Part shown: positions 24,909 through 32,286 of the stretch, piece by piece
How positions within the stretch are numbered: the stretch's first letter is position 1
Layout: each line of letters starts with the position of its first letter
DNA from: Sutcliffiella horikoshii DSM 8719
GTDB lineage: Bacteria > Bacillota > Bacilli > Bacillales > Bacillaceae_I
DNA: 64,000 nt
Reading direction: 5' to 3'
Assembly (NCBI GenBank): GCA_001648575.1
Contig: LQXN01000062.1
Location: 1-64,000 of the forward strand
Made by a program: the position numbers and the translations under genes
Notes under the pieces: model-generated
Seen by the model: the letters and a program-made list of their open reading frames with translations, nothing else
Databases searched by the model: none
What the model was told of the DNA's origin: nothing

Positions 24909-25781
24909 TCAGAAATCCAAATCGGAAGTTTCTCCGGTTATTACATTTTTATAAATCTTTGCTCCTTGATCCGTCTGTATTATTTCAAAGATCCCGTATC
25001 CTCGCGTCATTACTGTATAAATTTCATCTTCAGCCTGTTGTTTCGCTAAAATTACCGCATATTCTTTGCCTGGCTGCATCTTGTAATCGTATTCAGATGT
25101 GTATGAAATAAACTTGGTTTCTTGTTCTTCTCTGGAGAGTTTGGTTAAGCCCATTTTTTCCAATCCTTCATATTCACTTCCAACCCACGAATCCAACAGG
25201 TTCGAAATCCTAATATCTCCCCCTCCGTTATAAATGGTCTTTTTACCAAATAAATCTTTTCCATAAATAGTATCCAGGATTTCAACTTCCAAAGGTGTAT
25301 AGGGCATATAGGTATAAAACTTTTCATATTTAGGAAGTATTTCAGCCTCTTTAATGTTAAGAACTTTCAAGTGAACAATAGATGTCCCCTTAGAAATTAA
25401 ATTCCTAGGTTCTCTAGGATCTACAGCCCAGCTATTTTGGCTTTGAGAAACTGAATAAATATCCTCAGGGCTAATTTCTTCCTGAATGCTTACACTCTGT
25501 TTGTTCTCTATGATTAGTACCTTATCACTATGAATTCCAGCAAGGTTTTGAATGTCATTATGTTGTCCACCAATGCTCCAAAACAGGATTGCTGCCGTTG
25601 ACAAGAATAGCATTGTGGTTACGACTACCTTTCTATTTATAGGTAGTGCTTTTTGATTTTTAGTCTGACTAATTGCGAGTTCCTTGTTAATACGGTTAGA
25701 GATACTGTTTAGACTTTGTTCTTTTAACCTATGATTCTTAGGAAAAGATTGAAGTTCATCGAGTAGTCTAGAATTCTTCAT
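24909..25781 (-). CDS. Putative anti-sigma factor (membrane)
   Basis: This 290-residue protein has an N-terminal cytoplasmic part of about 48 residues, a membrane segment (KVVVTTMLFLSTAAILFWSI, about 50-69) and a long extracytoplasmic domain. Its start overlaps the ECF sigma gene by four bases (ATGA type), the usual arrangement of a sigma factor and its membrane anti-sigma. The extracellular part has GKEYAVILAKQQ and YGIFEIIQTDQGAKIYKN, with no recognised sensor domain. The signal is unknown. Confidence 0.75.
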   Translation of the reverse strand: MKNSRLLDELQSFPKNHRLKEQSLNSISNRINKELAISQTKNQKALPINRKVVVTTMLFLSTAAILFWSIGGQHNDIQNLAGIHSDKVLIIENKQSVSIQEEISPEDIYSVSQSQNSWAVDPREPRNLISKGTSIVHLKVLNIKEAEILPKYEKFYTYMPYTPLEVEILDTIYGKDLFGKKTIYNGGGDIRISNLLDSWVGSEYEGLEKMGLTKLSREEQETKFISYTSEYDYKMQPGKEYAVILAKQQAEDEIYTVMTRGYGIFEIIQTDQGAKIYKNVITGETSDLDF

Positions 25782-26287
25782 ATTTCTTTCCCTCCCATCT
25801 TTTTTCCTAGCGTTTTCAAAGCCCTATGGTAGTTGAGATTCACTTTACTCTCGCTCCAATTCAGAGCTTGGGCAGTGTCTAGAACAGACAGCTCGTTAAT
25901 TCCCCTTAACATGAGTACGTCATAATAGCTTTGCTTAAGCGTTCTTATTGCCGTATAAAGCTCAAGTTTCGTTTCACTTAAACCCACAATTTCCTCTGGA
26001 GAATCCGAACCCTTTACTGTCAAACTGAATTGTAAATAACGTTTTCTTTTTATCTCTTCTCTCCTTTTCTCTCTGCTTTCATCAATCGCCACATTCCTGG
26101 CAATACTTATCAGCCAAGTTCTAGGTTTTGATTTACCCTTAAATTTATGTATGTTTTTTACTGCCTTCACAAAAGTCTCTTGTACCAAATCCTCCACATC
26201 CATACAGCCCGTGTAATAGATTAGGAAATTGAAAATGTCATTATGATATTCTTTGAACCAATCAGTTATCTCGTTTTCTTCTCTCAT
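25778..26287 (-). CDS. ECF-type RNA polymerase sigma factor
   Basis: This 169-residue protein has region 2 (NFLIYYTGCMDVEDLVQETF then VKAVKNIHKFKGKSKPRTWL) and region 4 (LDTAQALNWSESKVNLNYHR). It is a small extracytoplasmic-function sigma factor. The overlapping downstream gene encodes its likely membrane anti-sigma factor. Its own promoter (26320-26345) has the ECF form TGAAAG-N16-CGTC, which suggests that it activates itself. The unit has a T-family hairpin behind the anti-sigma gene, so an entire regulatory pair occupies one unit of the array. Confidence 0.9.
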   Translation of the reverse strand: MREENEITDWFKEYHNDIFNFLIYYTGCMDVEDLVQETFVKAVKNIHKFKGKSKPRTWLISIARNVAIDESREKRREEIKRKRYLQFSLTVKGSDSPEEIVGLSETKLELYTAIRTLKQSYYDVLMLRGINELSVLDTAQALNWSESKVNLNYHRALKTLGKKMGGKEI

Positions 26288-26319
26288 TCCTTCTCCCCCG
26301 TGAAACCATATACTTATTA

Positions 26320-26345
26320 GACGATAGTTATCAATAATACTTTCA
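26320..26345 (-). promoter_or_regulatory. ECF-type autoregulatory promoter
   Basis: On the minus strand TGAAAG (26340-26345), 16 nt, CGTC (26320-26323), close to the TGAAAC-N16-CGTA/C form used by Bacillus ECF sigma factors. It lies about 33 nt before the start codon of the sigma gene. Confidence 0.6.
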
Positions 26346-26407
26346 CATAAATATAAATTTTTTATGTGTAATTAGTTATGTTTAATCCTAAAAAGGTTTT
26401 AATTGAA

Positions 26408-26435
26408 AAAGACACGTTGTATTTACAACGCGCCA
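26408..26435 (-). terminator. Degenerate T element downstream of the Nudix gene
   Basis: ACACGTTGTA and TACAACGCGCC pair around TT on the plus strand. It is about 170 bp from the gene end, so the link is weak. Confidence 0.4.
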
Positions 26436-26601
26436 AGTAGTGGAGATTATATGGTGGCTAAACTTTTACTCCTCAAATGCACCCTATAATGGAATAACTA
26501 AGTAGCTTCTTTTAGCAGTATAATAAAATAATAAAAGTTGTCTTTCCAGGCAAACTAATAGTGTGTGTTCTCGTTTACATTAATCATTCAGCAGTAATAT
26601 G

Positions 26602-27048
26602 TTAAATAAATTCAAATATCCGTATATCCACCGAATCTAAGTAGCCTAATTCTTCTTTTAAGTCCCAAAGCCTTATTTCCGAGGTTTCTTCATTTTTTAT
26701 AAAAGGTTGTAGTTTTTTCACTTCTGTAAAATAAACTGGATTGTATCTAACTTCGCCACTTATTGCTTTTTTTGACTTTAATAATCCCTTAAATTCTAAA
26801 TTAGTCACTATTTGTCCTGTTTCCTCAAACAACTCTCTAATCGCACATTCTTTTGGAGTTTCATCACCTTCTCTACGTCCAGCTGGCAATTCCCATTGTT
26901 CACGCCATACGTTGTAACACATAAGATATTTTCCTTCACATTTAATTATCGCAAAGGAACCAGCTAAGGTTTGATATTTAAGCATATCTTCTTCACATAA
27001 ATTAATGAAATCAAGAAATTCAATTCCGTTGTCCTTGGTTAAGTTCAA
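26602..27048 (-). CDS. Nudix hydrolase
   Basis: This 148-residue protein contains the full Nudix box GRREGDETPKECAIRELFEE followed by TG (about residues 57-79). The substrate is likely a nucleoside diphosphate linked to another group, but the box alone does not tell which. TTG at 27048 follows AGAGGAGG with 7 nt. It stands alone between spacers. In integron-like and accessory arrays Nudix genes are a common cargo, as here. Confidence 0.9.
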   Translation of the reverse strand: MNLTKDNGIEFLDFINLCEEDMLKYQTLAGSFAIIKCEGKYLMCYNVWREQWELPAGRREGDETPKECAIRELFEETGQIVTNLEFKGLLKSKKAISGEVRYNPVYFTEVKKLQPFIKNEETSEIRLWDLKEELGYLDSVDIRIFEFI

Positions 27049-27210
27049 ATAGATTCCTCCTCTAAAAGAACGCTAAATCAATATTCTTTAATCGATCTAA
27101 ATCTCATTATCCGAAACCTTATACGGCAATCCCGCCTTATTTCTTAAAACCATTTGTTATAAATTAAATATACAAAAAATGTTTATCTCCTAACAAATTA
27201 GAAGCTACAA

Positions 27211-28014
27211 CTATTTTTTGGCCAAAATCGTAAAGAGTCCAGGAATATTATCTTCAATGTGGTCAGGAGAATTTTCCGGAAAAGCCCATCTAATTCCTGC
27301 TTCTTCTTCTAAGCTTTCCATTGTTAAACCAGCAGTAATAATTTCAGTAACGATTTCACCTAATCCCCATCTTCTAATACTATTTTTCTTTAATTTTTCA
27401 CGTTCTTTTTTTGATAATAACAAACTATATGCTACCTCGACTTGTTTTACTTCCTCATCGAAATAATTACCATTGGCAACTACTTTATTATCATCAATAT
27501 TGATTAGCTTTGATACAACAGGATGATAGTCTCTTAATACAAATTTACCACCAGGTCTTAACAGCTTAAACACTACTTCAAAAAGAGGATTTAAATCTAC
27601 GAAATAATGCAATACCCCCAATTCTAACAGTACATAATCAAAATCCCCTAGTTGTACTTGATCTTGAGATGGTAAGTTCAATACATCTGAAACTACATAA
27701 TTAAGATTGACTCCCGATGCTTCAGCTAATTCAGTTGCATATTGTCTATTTCCTTCAGAAATATCTACCACGGTTACACTAGCACCTAATAAAGCTAATG
27801 AAACTGCTTTATTCCCTTTTGATCCTAAAAGGTTGATTACCTTCTTCCCCTTAACATCACCCATGTAGTCTAGATAATGGGACACAGTCTTCTTAGGGTT
27901 TTCTTTTAATAATTTAGAATAACTACTTGGTGATCCATGGCGATTAACCCAGGCTTGATATGCTGCCTGATTCCAACCTATTTCATTTATTTTACTAAGT
28001 TCTTCTTGTCTCAT
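27211..28014 (-). CDS. Class I SAM-dependent methyltransferase
   Basis: This 267-residue protein has VINLLGSKGNKAVSLALLGA (motif I variant), VTVVDISEGNRQYA (acidic residue at the end of strand 2), FDYVLLELGVLHYF (motif IV region) and LLRPGGKFVLRDYHPV (motif VI). It is a soluble methyltransferase with unknown acceptor. AAAGGTGG lies upstream of the ATG. P element 7 lies 62 nt before the start, so the gene is a promoter-carrying unit. Confidence 0.85.
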   Translation of the reverse strand: MRQEELSKINEIGWNQAAYQAWVNRHGSPSSYSKLLKENPKKTVSHYLDYMGDVKGKKVINLLGSKGNKAVSLALLGASVTVVDISEGNRQYATELAEASGVNLNYVVSDVLNLPSQDQVQLGDFDYVLLELGVLHYFVDLNPLFEVVFKLLRPGGKFVLRDYHPVVSKLINIDDNKVVANGNYFDEEVKQVEVAYSLLLSKKEREKLKKNSIRRWGLGEIVTEIITAGLTMESLEEEAGIRWAFPENSPDHIEDNIPGLFTILAKK

Positions 28015-28067
28015 TTACTTTCCACCTTTAGATTAATTCTATAGTAATAAACATATCACCCCATATT

Positions 28068-28104
28068 TAATACCAATTATTTCATAATCTAAAAATTCCT
28101 ACAA
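28068..28104 (-). promoter_or_regulatory. P element 7 for the methyltransferase gene
   Basis: On the minus strand TTGTAG (28099-28104), 17 nt, AATAAT (28076-28081), TGA before the -10 box, TGGTATTA after it. Confidence 0.75.
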
Positions 28105-28130
28105 TATGTTAGTTTTCGCCCCGATGAAAT

Positions 28131-28178
28131 AAAAAAAGCACAAATCCCTATTACAAGATCGCGCCGTTAGTGGAAAAT
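28131..28178 (-). terminator. T element preceding P7
   Basis: GCACAAATCCC and AGATCGCGCCGTTAGTGGAA on the plus strand align with T elements, though pairing is partly lost. An A7 run gives the minus-strand U-tract. Confidence 0.55.
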
Positions 28179-28245
28179 CATTTATATTAATTGAAATGAG
28201 ATAAACTCATTAGTAGATTTGTTTAATGAATTTAGTATGTACAAT

Positions 28246-28716
28246 TCAGCTTATTTCTTTGGCATCATCTTCTCTTGTATTTCTAATGATATCCTCTAGT
28301 TCATTTTTTGTATCAGGGTGTAAAACAATCTTATTGGTAAGATCTAAGCTAGAATTTTTGACCTTCCTTCCCCAGTTCCTTGAAAACGAACGCCAATCAC
28401 ATATCATTTCAATGAGATATTTTCTGGGGATAGGCAAAGCCTGTTTATTATTCGGATCAACAATCCAATATTCCCAATGATGCTTATTTTTATGTTGATG
28501 GTGCAGCCAGGCAGATCTCCATTTCAATTCATCATCAGCACTTTTTTCTCCATCGTAAAAAAACTTCTTTGCATACGGAAAAAACTCTTTTGGTGAAAAT
28601 TTTGACAAATCATGAATAATGCCCTGGATGTATAATCCTTCTTTCCAGCATTCTATAAGCACGTTTAGTTTATGGTTCAGTATATAAAGGAAATACTTCC
28701 AACAAGCCTTTAACAT
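28246..28716 (-). CDS. DUF5662-like protein
   Basis: This 156-residue protein has IIHDLSKFSPKEFFPYAKKF (an HD-like pair), WLHHQHKNKHHWEYW (His-rich helix) and EMICDWRSFSRNWG, the pattern of the DUF5662 family found in phages and Firmicutes. The spaced His and Asp residues suggest a metal-binding helical hydrolase, not shown. ATG at 28716 follows GGAGG by 5 nt; the TTG at 28728 overlaps that site. No P element precedes it; a type-B hairpin lies further upstream. Confidence 0.75.
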   Translation of the reverse strand: MLKACWKYFLYILNHKLNVLIECWKEGLYIQGIIHDLSKFSPKEFFPYAKKFFYDGEKSADDELKWRSAWLHHQHKNKHHWEYWIVDPNNKQALPIPRKYLIEMICDWRSFSRNWGRKVKNSSLDLTNKIVLHPDTKNELEDIIRNTREDDAKEIS

Positions 28717-28841
28717 AAAAGCCTCCAATCTAACCGGTAATTGTTAGATTTATATTCTATATGGAAATTTCAATTCCTTCTGGTTTTAGTTCAATATAAG
28801 AAAAGCACCTAAAATTGCAGATTAATCTTCCATTCTTGCTC

Positions 28842-29027
28842 CTAGTTTGTTGAAGGTGATTGTTTGCTTTTTTCGTTCTTAGTCCTAACTATAAAACCAG
28901 CTATAATAAAACATCCAAATCCTTTAATTTTCATAAATAAATGACCTATATTTCCCATTTCATCAATAGTCAGTGAGAGCAAAAAAGCTCCAAATAAAAT
29001 AATGGGAATAGCAAAAAACCACCTCAA
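28842..29027 (-). CDS. Small two-helix membrane protein, 61 residues
   Basis: TTG at 29027 follows AAGGGGG with 8 nt. The product has two hydrophobic segments (about 3-19 and 34-47) with the linker TIDEMGNIGHLFMKIKG, and a basic tail. It resembles small YhfC/YqhV-type membrane proteins only in topology. No function can be given. A type-B hairpin lies upstream (29084-29128). Confidence 0.65.
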   Translation of the reverse strand: MRWFFAIPIILFGAFLLSLTIDEMGNIGHLFMKIKGFGCFIIAGFIVRTKNEKSKQSPSTN

Positions 29028-29083
29028 TTTATGTATCCCCCTTTATATTAATCAAACATTCTTATTGAACAATCCTACCCAAT

Positions 29084-29128
29084 TCTTAAGTAAGGAGCGA
29101 TCCGCTATGCTACAATCGCTCCTAGATT
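29084..29128 (-). terminator. Type-B spacer hairpin after the membrane-anchored protein gene
   Basis: GGAGCGAT and ATCGCTCC pair perfectly around CCGCTATGCTACA, with CTTAAGTAA and AGATTGTTGAA outside, as at 16462. Confidence 0.7.
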
Positions 29129-29159
29129 GTTGAAGAGCAATCTTTTAACGTAAATTTGA

Positions 29160-29549
29160 TTATCTTCCTTCTCCCCTTAACTGTGTTCCATTTGGAGGAG
29201 AAATTACGTCTAAATAATATCTCTCATTACCTTCATCACTAAATGATGAAATGGATAACATATAGCTTTGGTCTTTATCAATAAGATTATAAACATTTGC
29301 ATCTTTAATATAGACTTTATAATTTTCTTTTTTCTCTTCTTTTTCTGCTCCATTATAACCAACAACCCACATTTCCATATATTCTCCTGGTTCAATATGA
29401 TGTTCCTTTTTCATCACATAAAAATCTCCAAATGAATGAGTAGTATTTATTAGCTGATTATTATCTTGTCGATTTCCAAAATAAATAAAAAAACTTGTAA
29501 CAACAATAAAACCGATTAAGATAAAAATCACTTTCTTTTTCTTACTCAT
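29160..29549 (-). CDS. Membrane-anchored hypothetical protein, 129 residues
   Basis: An N-terminal anchor (KKVIFILIGFIVVTSFFIYF, about 5-24) precedes a soluble domain with HHIEPGEYMEMWVVGYNG and NYKVYIKDANVYNLIDKDQS. The domain looks like a beta-rich extracytoplasmic fold as in other Bacillus membrane-anchored proteins. AAGGGG precedes the ATG. It is bounded by a type-B hairpin downstream and a degenerate one upstream (29562-29600). Confidence 0.65.
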   Translation of the reverse strand: MSKKKKVIFILIGFIVVTSFFIYFGNRQDNNQLINTTHSFGDFYVMKKEHHIEPGEYMEMWVVGYNGAEKEEKKENYKVYIKDANVYNLIDKDQSYMLSISSFSDEGNERYYLDVISPPNGTQLRGEGR

Positions 29550-29640
29550 TTTATAATCCCCTTCCTCAATAATCCTGCGCCCTATTATTAAGTTAATGGC
29601 GTACCTTTTAGGTTATTTCTCAATGTTCTAAAATAAAAAA

Positions 29641-29883
29641 CTAATCCGTATTCGTAGGATTAATTTTCCTTGCTTTATAGAAAAACCAAACGGAAATGAA
29701 TAAAAATAAAAATACATAAGCATTTTCAAAAAGAAATGGCGGACTGGGGCTGCTTATATATGAGTTCTCACTAACATTTACGCCTACATAAACGATCGCA
29801 CTCCTTAGTCGCTCTAATGTGTAAACAAATCCACTTGCCAAAACAAACACCCAACCTAATAACCTATATGTATGATGCTTCAT
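29641..29883 (-). CDS. Small membrane protein, 80 residues
   Basis: Two hydrophobic segments (about 8-24 and 52-68) flank an extracytoplasmic loop with NVSENSYISSPSPPFLF. AAGGGGG precedes the ATG. P element 8 lies 44 nt upstream and a degenerate hairpin downstream, so it forms a small promoter-carrying unit. Function unknown. Confidence 0.65.
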   Translation of the reverse strand: MKHHTYRLLGWVFVLASGFVYTLERLRSAIVYVGVNVSENSYISSPSPPFLFENAYVFLFLFISVWFFYKARKINPTNTD

Positions 29884-29918
29884 GTGTATCCCCCTTCATC
29901 AAAAACCTGCGGCTAAGA

Positions 29919-29955
29919 TAATACCAATTATTTCATAATCTAAAAATTCCTACAA
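29919..29955 (-). promoter_or_regulatory. P element 8
   Basis: On the minus strand TTGTAG (29950-29955), 17 nt, AATAAT (29927-29932), TGA before the -10 box, TGGTATTA after it. Confidence 0.75.
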
Positions 29956-29994
29956 TAATTATTTCAATAATTTTTTCCACACCGGATAAATTAA

Positions 29995-30038
29995 AATAAG
30001 CGCTAACCCTTGTTATGGATAGCGCCCGTTTTGTTGAA
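29995..30038 (-). terminator. T element after the SEC-C protein gene
   Basis: On the plus strand AAGCGCTAACCC, loop TTGTTAT, GGATAGCGCCCG pair. P element 8 follows directly in gene direction. Confidence 0.7.
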
Positions 30039-30080
30039 GATCTATACCACTATAAAATACTTAACAAGTGTTTTACTCTT

Positions 30081-31208
30081 CTATTCAATGGTCAGATTAA
30101 ATAAATTTAATTGAAATCCCTTAATTAATGATTCAAATCTTTTTTCAGGATCAACATTTAAAGAAGAGCCAAATGCAGAAATTATGATATCTTTCTCTGA
30201 ACTGCTCAAGTTGTCTATTATTGTTGGGGAAAAATATACATTCTCGCTATATTCACCTAAACAAAAAGATATATATTTGAAAAGGAGCTCATCATCCGTT
30301 GTTTGTTTTAGTTTCTCAATTAGACGTTCATAACATTTATCATCTATATGCCTAGTTACGATAATTAATGATGTGCTTTCTCTAGGTATAACAGAAATAT
30401 AAAGAGAGGGTATGAAGAGGTTCTCATCATAGTTATATATGTTTATAGTCTCTTCACCAGTTATATCTACATTTACAGCTACTGCTGTTGTGCCAGTGAA
30501 CCCTACTCTAAATGGTAATTCTCTTTGAAATGTTTCAAGTTTATCATAAGAGTCGGTTTCATAAATTTCTTTGAATCTTCCATATTCATATTTTTTATCT
30601 TTTAAATCTAGCTTGCAGGATGTATAATTTATTAGAATTTTTGTTTCTTTAGTTGCGTGAGGATGCTTTCTAAAAACTTTCGGAAAGTGCCTACTTAGCC
30701 GTTCTTTTCTATGTAATTCAAAACAAAAAGCACGAAAGGCAAACCAGAAATGTTGTTCCTTTGATCCCACATACGCTATGTCTTCTATACTTGAAAAATA
30801 AGCTTTATCATGATGTTTACAAAAACCATTAAATCTACTAGCTTGATTTTTCCCAACCTTATCAAACTTTAGGGTAGGTAGGTTTTTATTTATTTCAAAT
30901 GCAAGATTATAGACATGATTGTCTGTTGCAATTTTATCAAGTACCCCATTATTTTGAAGTGAATGAGCTCCAATAATATTGTGTGAACACTCTTTATTAT
31001 CAAAACTATAGCATGTGTTAAAATCAGTCTCTCTGAATATTTTTTGTGCTTCAAATATTATTCTACCCGGGGTATAATTGAGATCTTTTTTACTAACAGA
31101 TTTGCTTTTCTTATAACAGCAAAATTTATATTTTTCCCCACTTTCACATGGACAAACCTCATATGGCTGAAATAAAAACCTTTTAGCTTCACTTTTAGAT
31201 ATAAGCAA
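30081..31208 (-). CDS. SEC-C zinc-motif protein with HNH-like region
   Basis: This 375-residue protein opens with CPCESGEKYKFCC (about residues 19-31), a SEC-C zinc-binding motif of the kind found at the end of SecA and in many accessory proteins. A second Cys/His-rich region (SFDNKECSHNIIGAHSLQNN and FCKHHDKAYFSSIE) resembles HNH-like or other zinc-bound folds. The rest is alpha-beta without a clear enzyme motif. TTG at 31208 follows GAGGGG. P element 9 lies 65 nt upstream and a T element follows. A role in nucleic-acid handling is possible but unproven. Confidence 0.75.
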   Translation of the reverse strand: MLISKSEAKRFLFQPYEVCPCESGEKYKFCCYKKSKSVSKKDLNYTPGRIIFEAQKIFRETDFNTCYSFDNKECSHNIIGAHSLQNNGVLDKIATDNHVYNLAFEINKNLPTLKFDKVGKNQASRFNGFCKHHDKAYFSSIEDIAYVGSKEQHFWFAFRAFCFELHRKERLSRHFPKVFRKHPHATKETKILINYTSCKLDLKDKKYEYGRFKEIYETDSYDKLETFQRELPFRVGFTGTTAVAVNVDITGEETINIYNYDENLFIPSLYISVIPRESTSLIIVTRHIDDKCYERLIEKLKQTTDDELLFKYISFCLGEYSENVYFSPTIIDNLSSSEKDIIISAFGSSLNVDPEKRFESLIKGFQLNLFNLTIE

Positions 31209-31262
31209 ATTTTACCCCTCACTTTTATTAATAGATAATTCATAACCTTATTGTAGGTTTTC

Positions 31263-31301
31263 TGTAATTCCAATTATTTCAAACATACGTCATTTGTTCA
31301 A
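31263..31301 (-). promoter_or_regulatory. P element 9 for the SEC-C protein gene
   Basis: On the minus strand TTGAAC (31296-31301), 17 nt, AATAAT (31273-31278), TGA before the -10 box, variant TGGAATTA after it. Confidence 0.7.
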
Positions 31302-31352
31302 TCCCTTCTTCAATTAAATGGCCCTTTAATGGAATACTCTGTTTCATTTAAT

Positions 31353-31434
31353 ACTGACACAAAAGTCCATATTGGCTGCTATAAACATTTCTAAAATCCA
31401 CAACTTCAATATTAGGTCTTTTGTGTCGGTCAGT
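31353..31434. repeat. Imperfect inverted repeat around a 32-nt loop
   Basis: ACTGACACAAAAG with ATATT on the left, and AATATTAGG with CTTTTGTGTCGGTCAGT on the right, pair with a small bulge. It could be a hairpin or the remnant ends of a small element. Confidence 0.5.
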
Positions 31435-31516
31435 AGAAAAAGAGATCCATAACAATAGATCAATATATTTTATAAAGCTTCTTTAGCCAAAATAATTGAA
31501 TATTTTTCATGCCTTT

Positions 31517-32014
31517 TTATGTGGCAGGATTAGAAGAAGCTGCTGCATGATCTGCTTTTACACAATCGATGGCAACCACGATAGCAATAACAATGGTTTC
31601 CATCTCTTCATCTTGTATTTGTACATGGTAGCTATCACCCCAAGTAAACCACTTTTTAGACACTTCTCCCACAATCTTCCCATATTGGAGCACTTGAAAG
31701 TCCATATCCCACCAGTTGCCACGAACTTCAATTCCTGCAGCATCAATGCTATATCTTGCTTTCAGAAAAGAAAATTCTTTTTGTATTGTAAGTATTTCTT
31801 GCCCGTTCACCTCAACCATAAATTTTGGCAAGAAGCTGAACATTTTTTTCGTAATGAGTGCCACTTCTTCTCGTTTAGGGTTCAAGATGGAGAAAGTTTT
31901 AGGCAGCCGCATAAAGCTTCCCTCTACAAAATAGATGTCATTCTCCTGTTGATCCTTTACCGTGAATTTCTCACTAATGCTAAATACCTTTTGTTTGATA
32001 AATAGCTGGCTCAT
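31517..32014 (-). CDS. LURP-one-related (YxjI-like) protein
   Basis: This 165-residue beta-rich protein has FIKQKVFSISEKFTVKDQQE (strand start), PKREEVALITKKMFSFLPKF and IEVRGNWWDMDFQVLQYGK, the LURP-one (Tubby-like) pattern of YxjI in Bacillus subtilis. Tubby-like folds bind membranes or phosphoinositides in eukaryotes; the bacterial role is unknown. GGGG lies upstream of the ATG. It is leftward but lacks the T/P flanks of the array, which suggests that the array ends near 31300. Confidence 0.8.
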   Translation of the reverse strand: MSQLFIKQKVFSISEKFTVKDQQENDIYFVEGSFMRLPKTFSILNPKREEVALITKKMFSFLPKFMVEVNGQEILTIQKEFSFLKARYSIDAAGIEVRGNWWDMDFQVLQYGKIVGEVSKKWFTWGDSYHVQIQDEEMETIVIAIVVAIDCVKADHAAASSNPAT

Positions 32015-32044
32015 CTTACATCCCCCTATTCGGCTTTTATTAAT

Positions 32045-32152
32045 TTACGTTTTAATAGAAGAAATGGTTTCAACATTCATTTTTTTATCAATACCTCTTA
32101 GACTTTCCGATACTTTTTCTCCTCGTTTCCACACCATTACTGATGTAAACAT
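32045..32152 (-). CDS. Possible small gene, 35 residues
   Basis: ATG at 32152 follows AGAAGGG with 7 nt and gives MFTSVMVWKRGEKVSESLRG with a short basic tail to TAA at 32045. Only the ribosome binding site and the composition support it, and no relative is known to me. Confidence 0.3.
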   Translation of the reverse strand: MFTSVMVWKRGEKVSESLRGIDKKMNVETISSIKT

Positions 32153-32286
32153 ACTATTTCCCTTCTAAAATATGTATACTTTTATACATCGGAAATATCA
32201 TTTTCTTTTTCAAAGATTTCTAGATATGGGTAATAAGTTCTTATCTTTGACTTTAACTTGAAAAATATATCATAAGGAGATTACAC

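Larger units (their letters stand above)
26288..26601. other. Intergenic spacer: ECF promoter and degenerate T element
   Basis: It holds the ECF promoter at 26320-26345 and, at 26408-26435, the hairpin CACGTTGTA/TACAACGCG of the T type, behind the Nudix gene. No gene or P element is visible in the rest. Confidence 0.5.
31209..31516. other. Spacer with P9 and an imperfect inverted repeat
   Basis: It contains P element 9 and the inverted repeat at 31353-31434. A stretch GGCCCTTTAATGGAATACTC near 31320 looks like a T-element remnant. No gene is visible. Confidence 0.5.

Noticed and set aside
3068-31208. A classical integron
   Set aside because: The cargo mix is integron-like, but there is no integrase gene in the window, the spacers lack attC-type core sites such as GTTRRRY, and each unit appears to carry its own promoter, which integron cassettes usually lack.
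3068-31208. A CRISPR array
   Set aside because: The repeats are more than 100 bp long, irregularly spaced and separated by genes, not by short unique spacers; no cas gene is present.
3068-31208. A prophage
   Set aside because: No capsid, tail, portal, terminase or lysis genes are seen; single-gene units with terminators do not fit phage operons.
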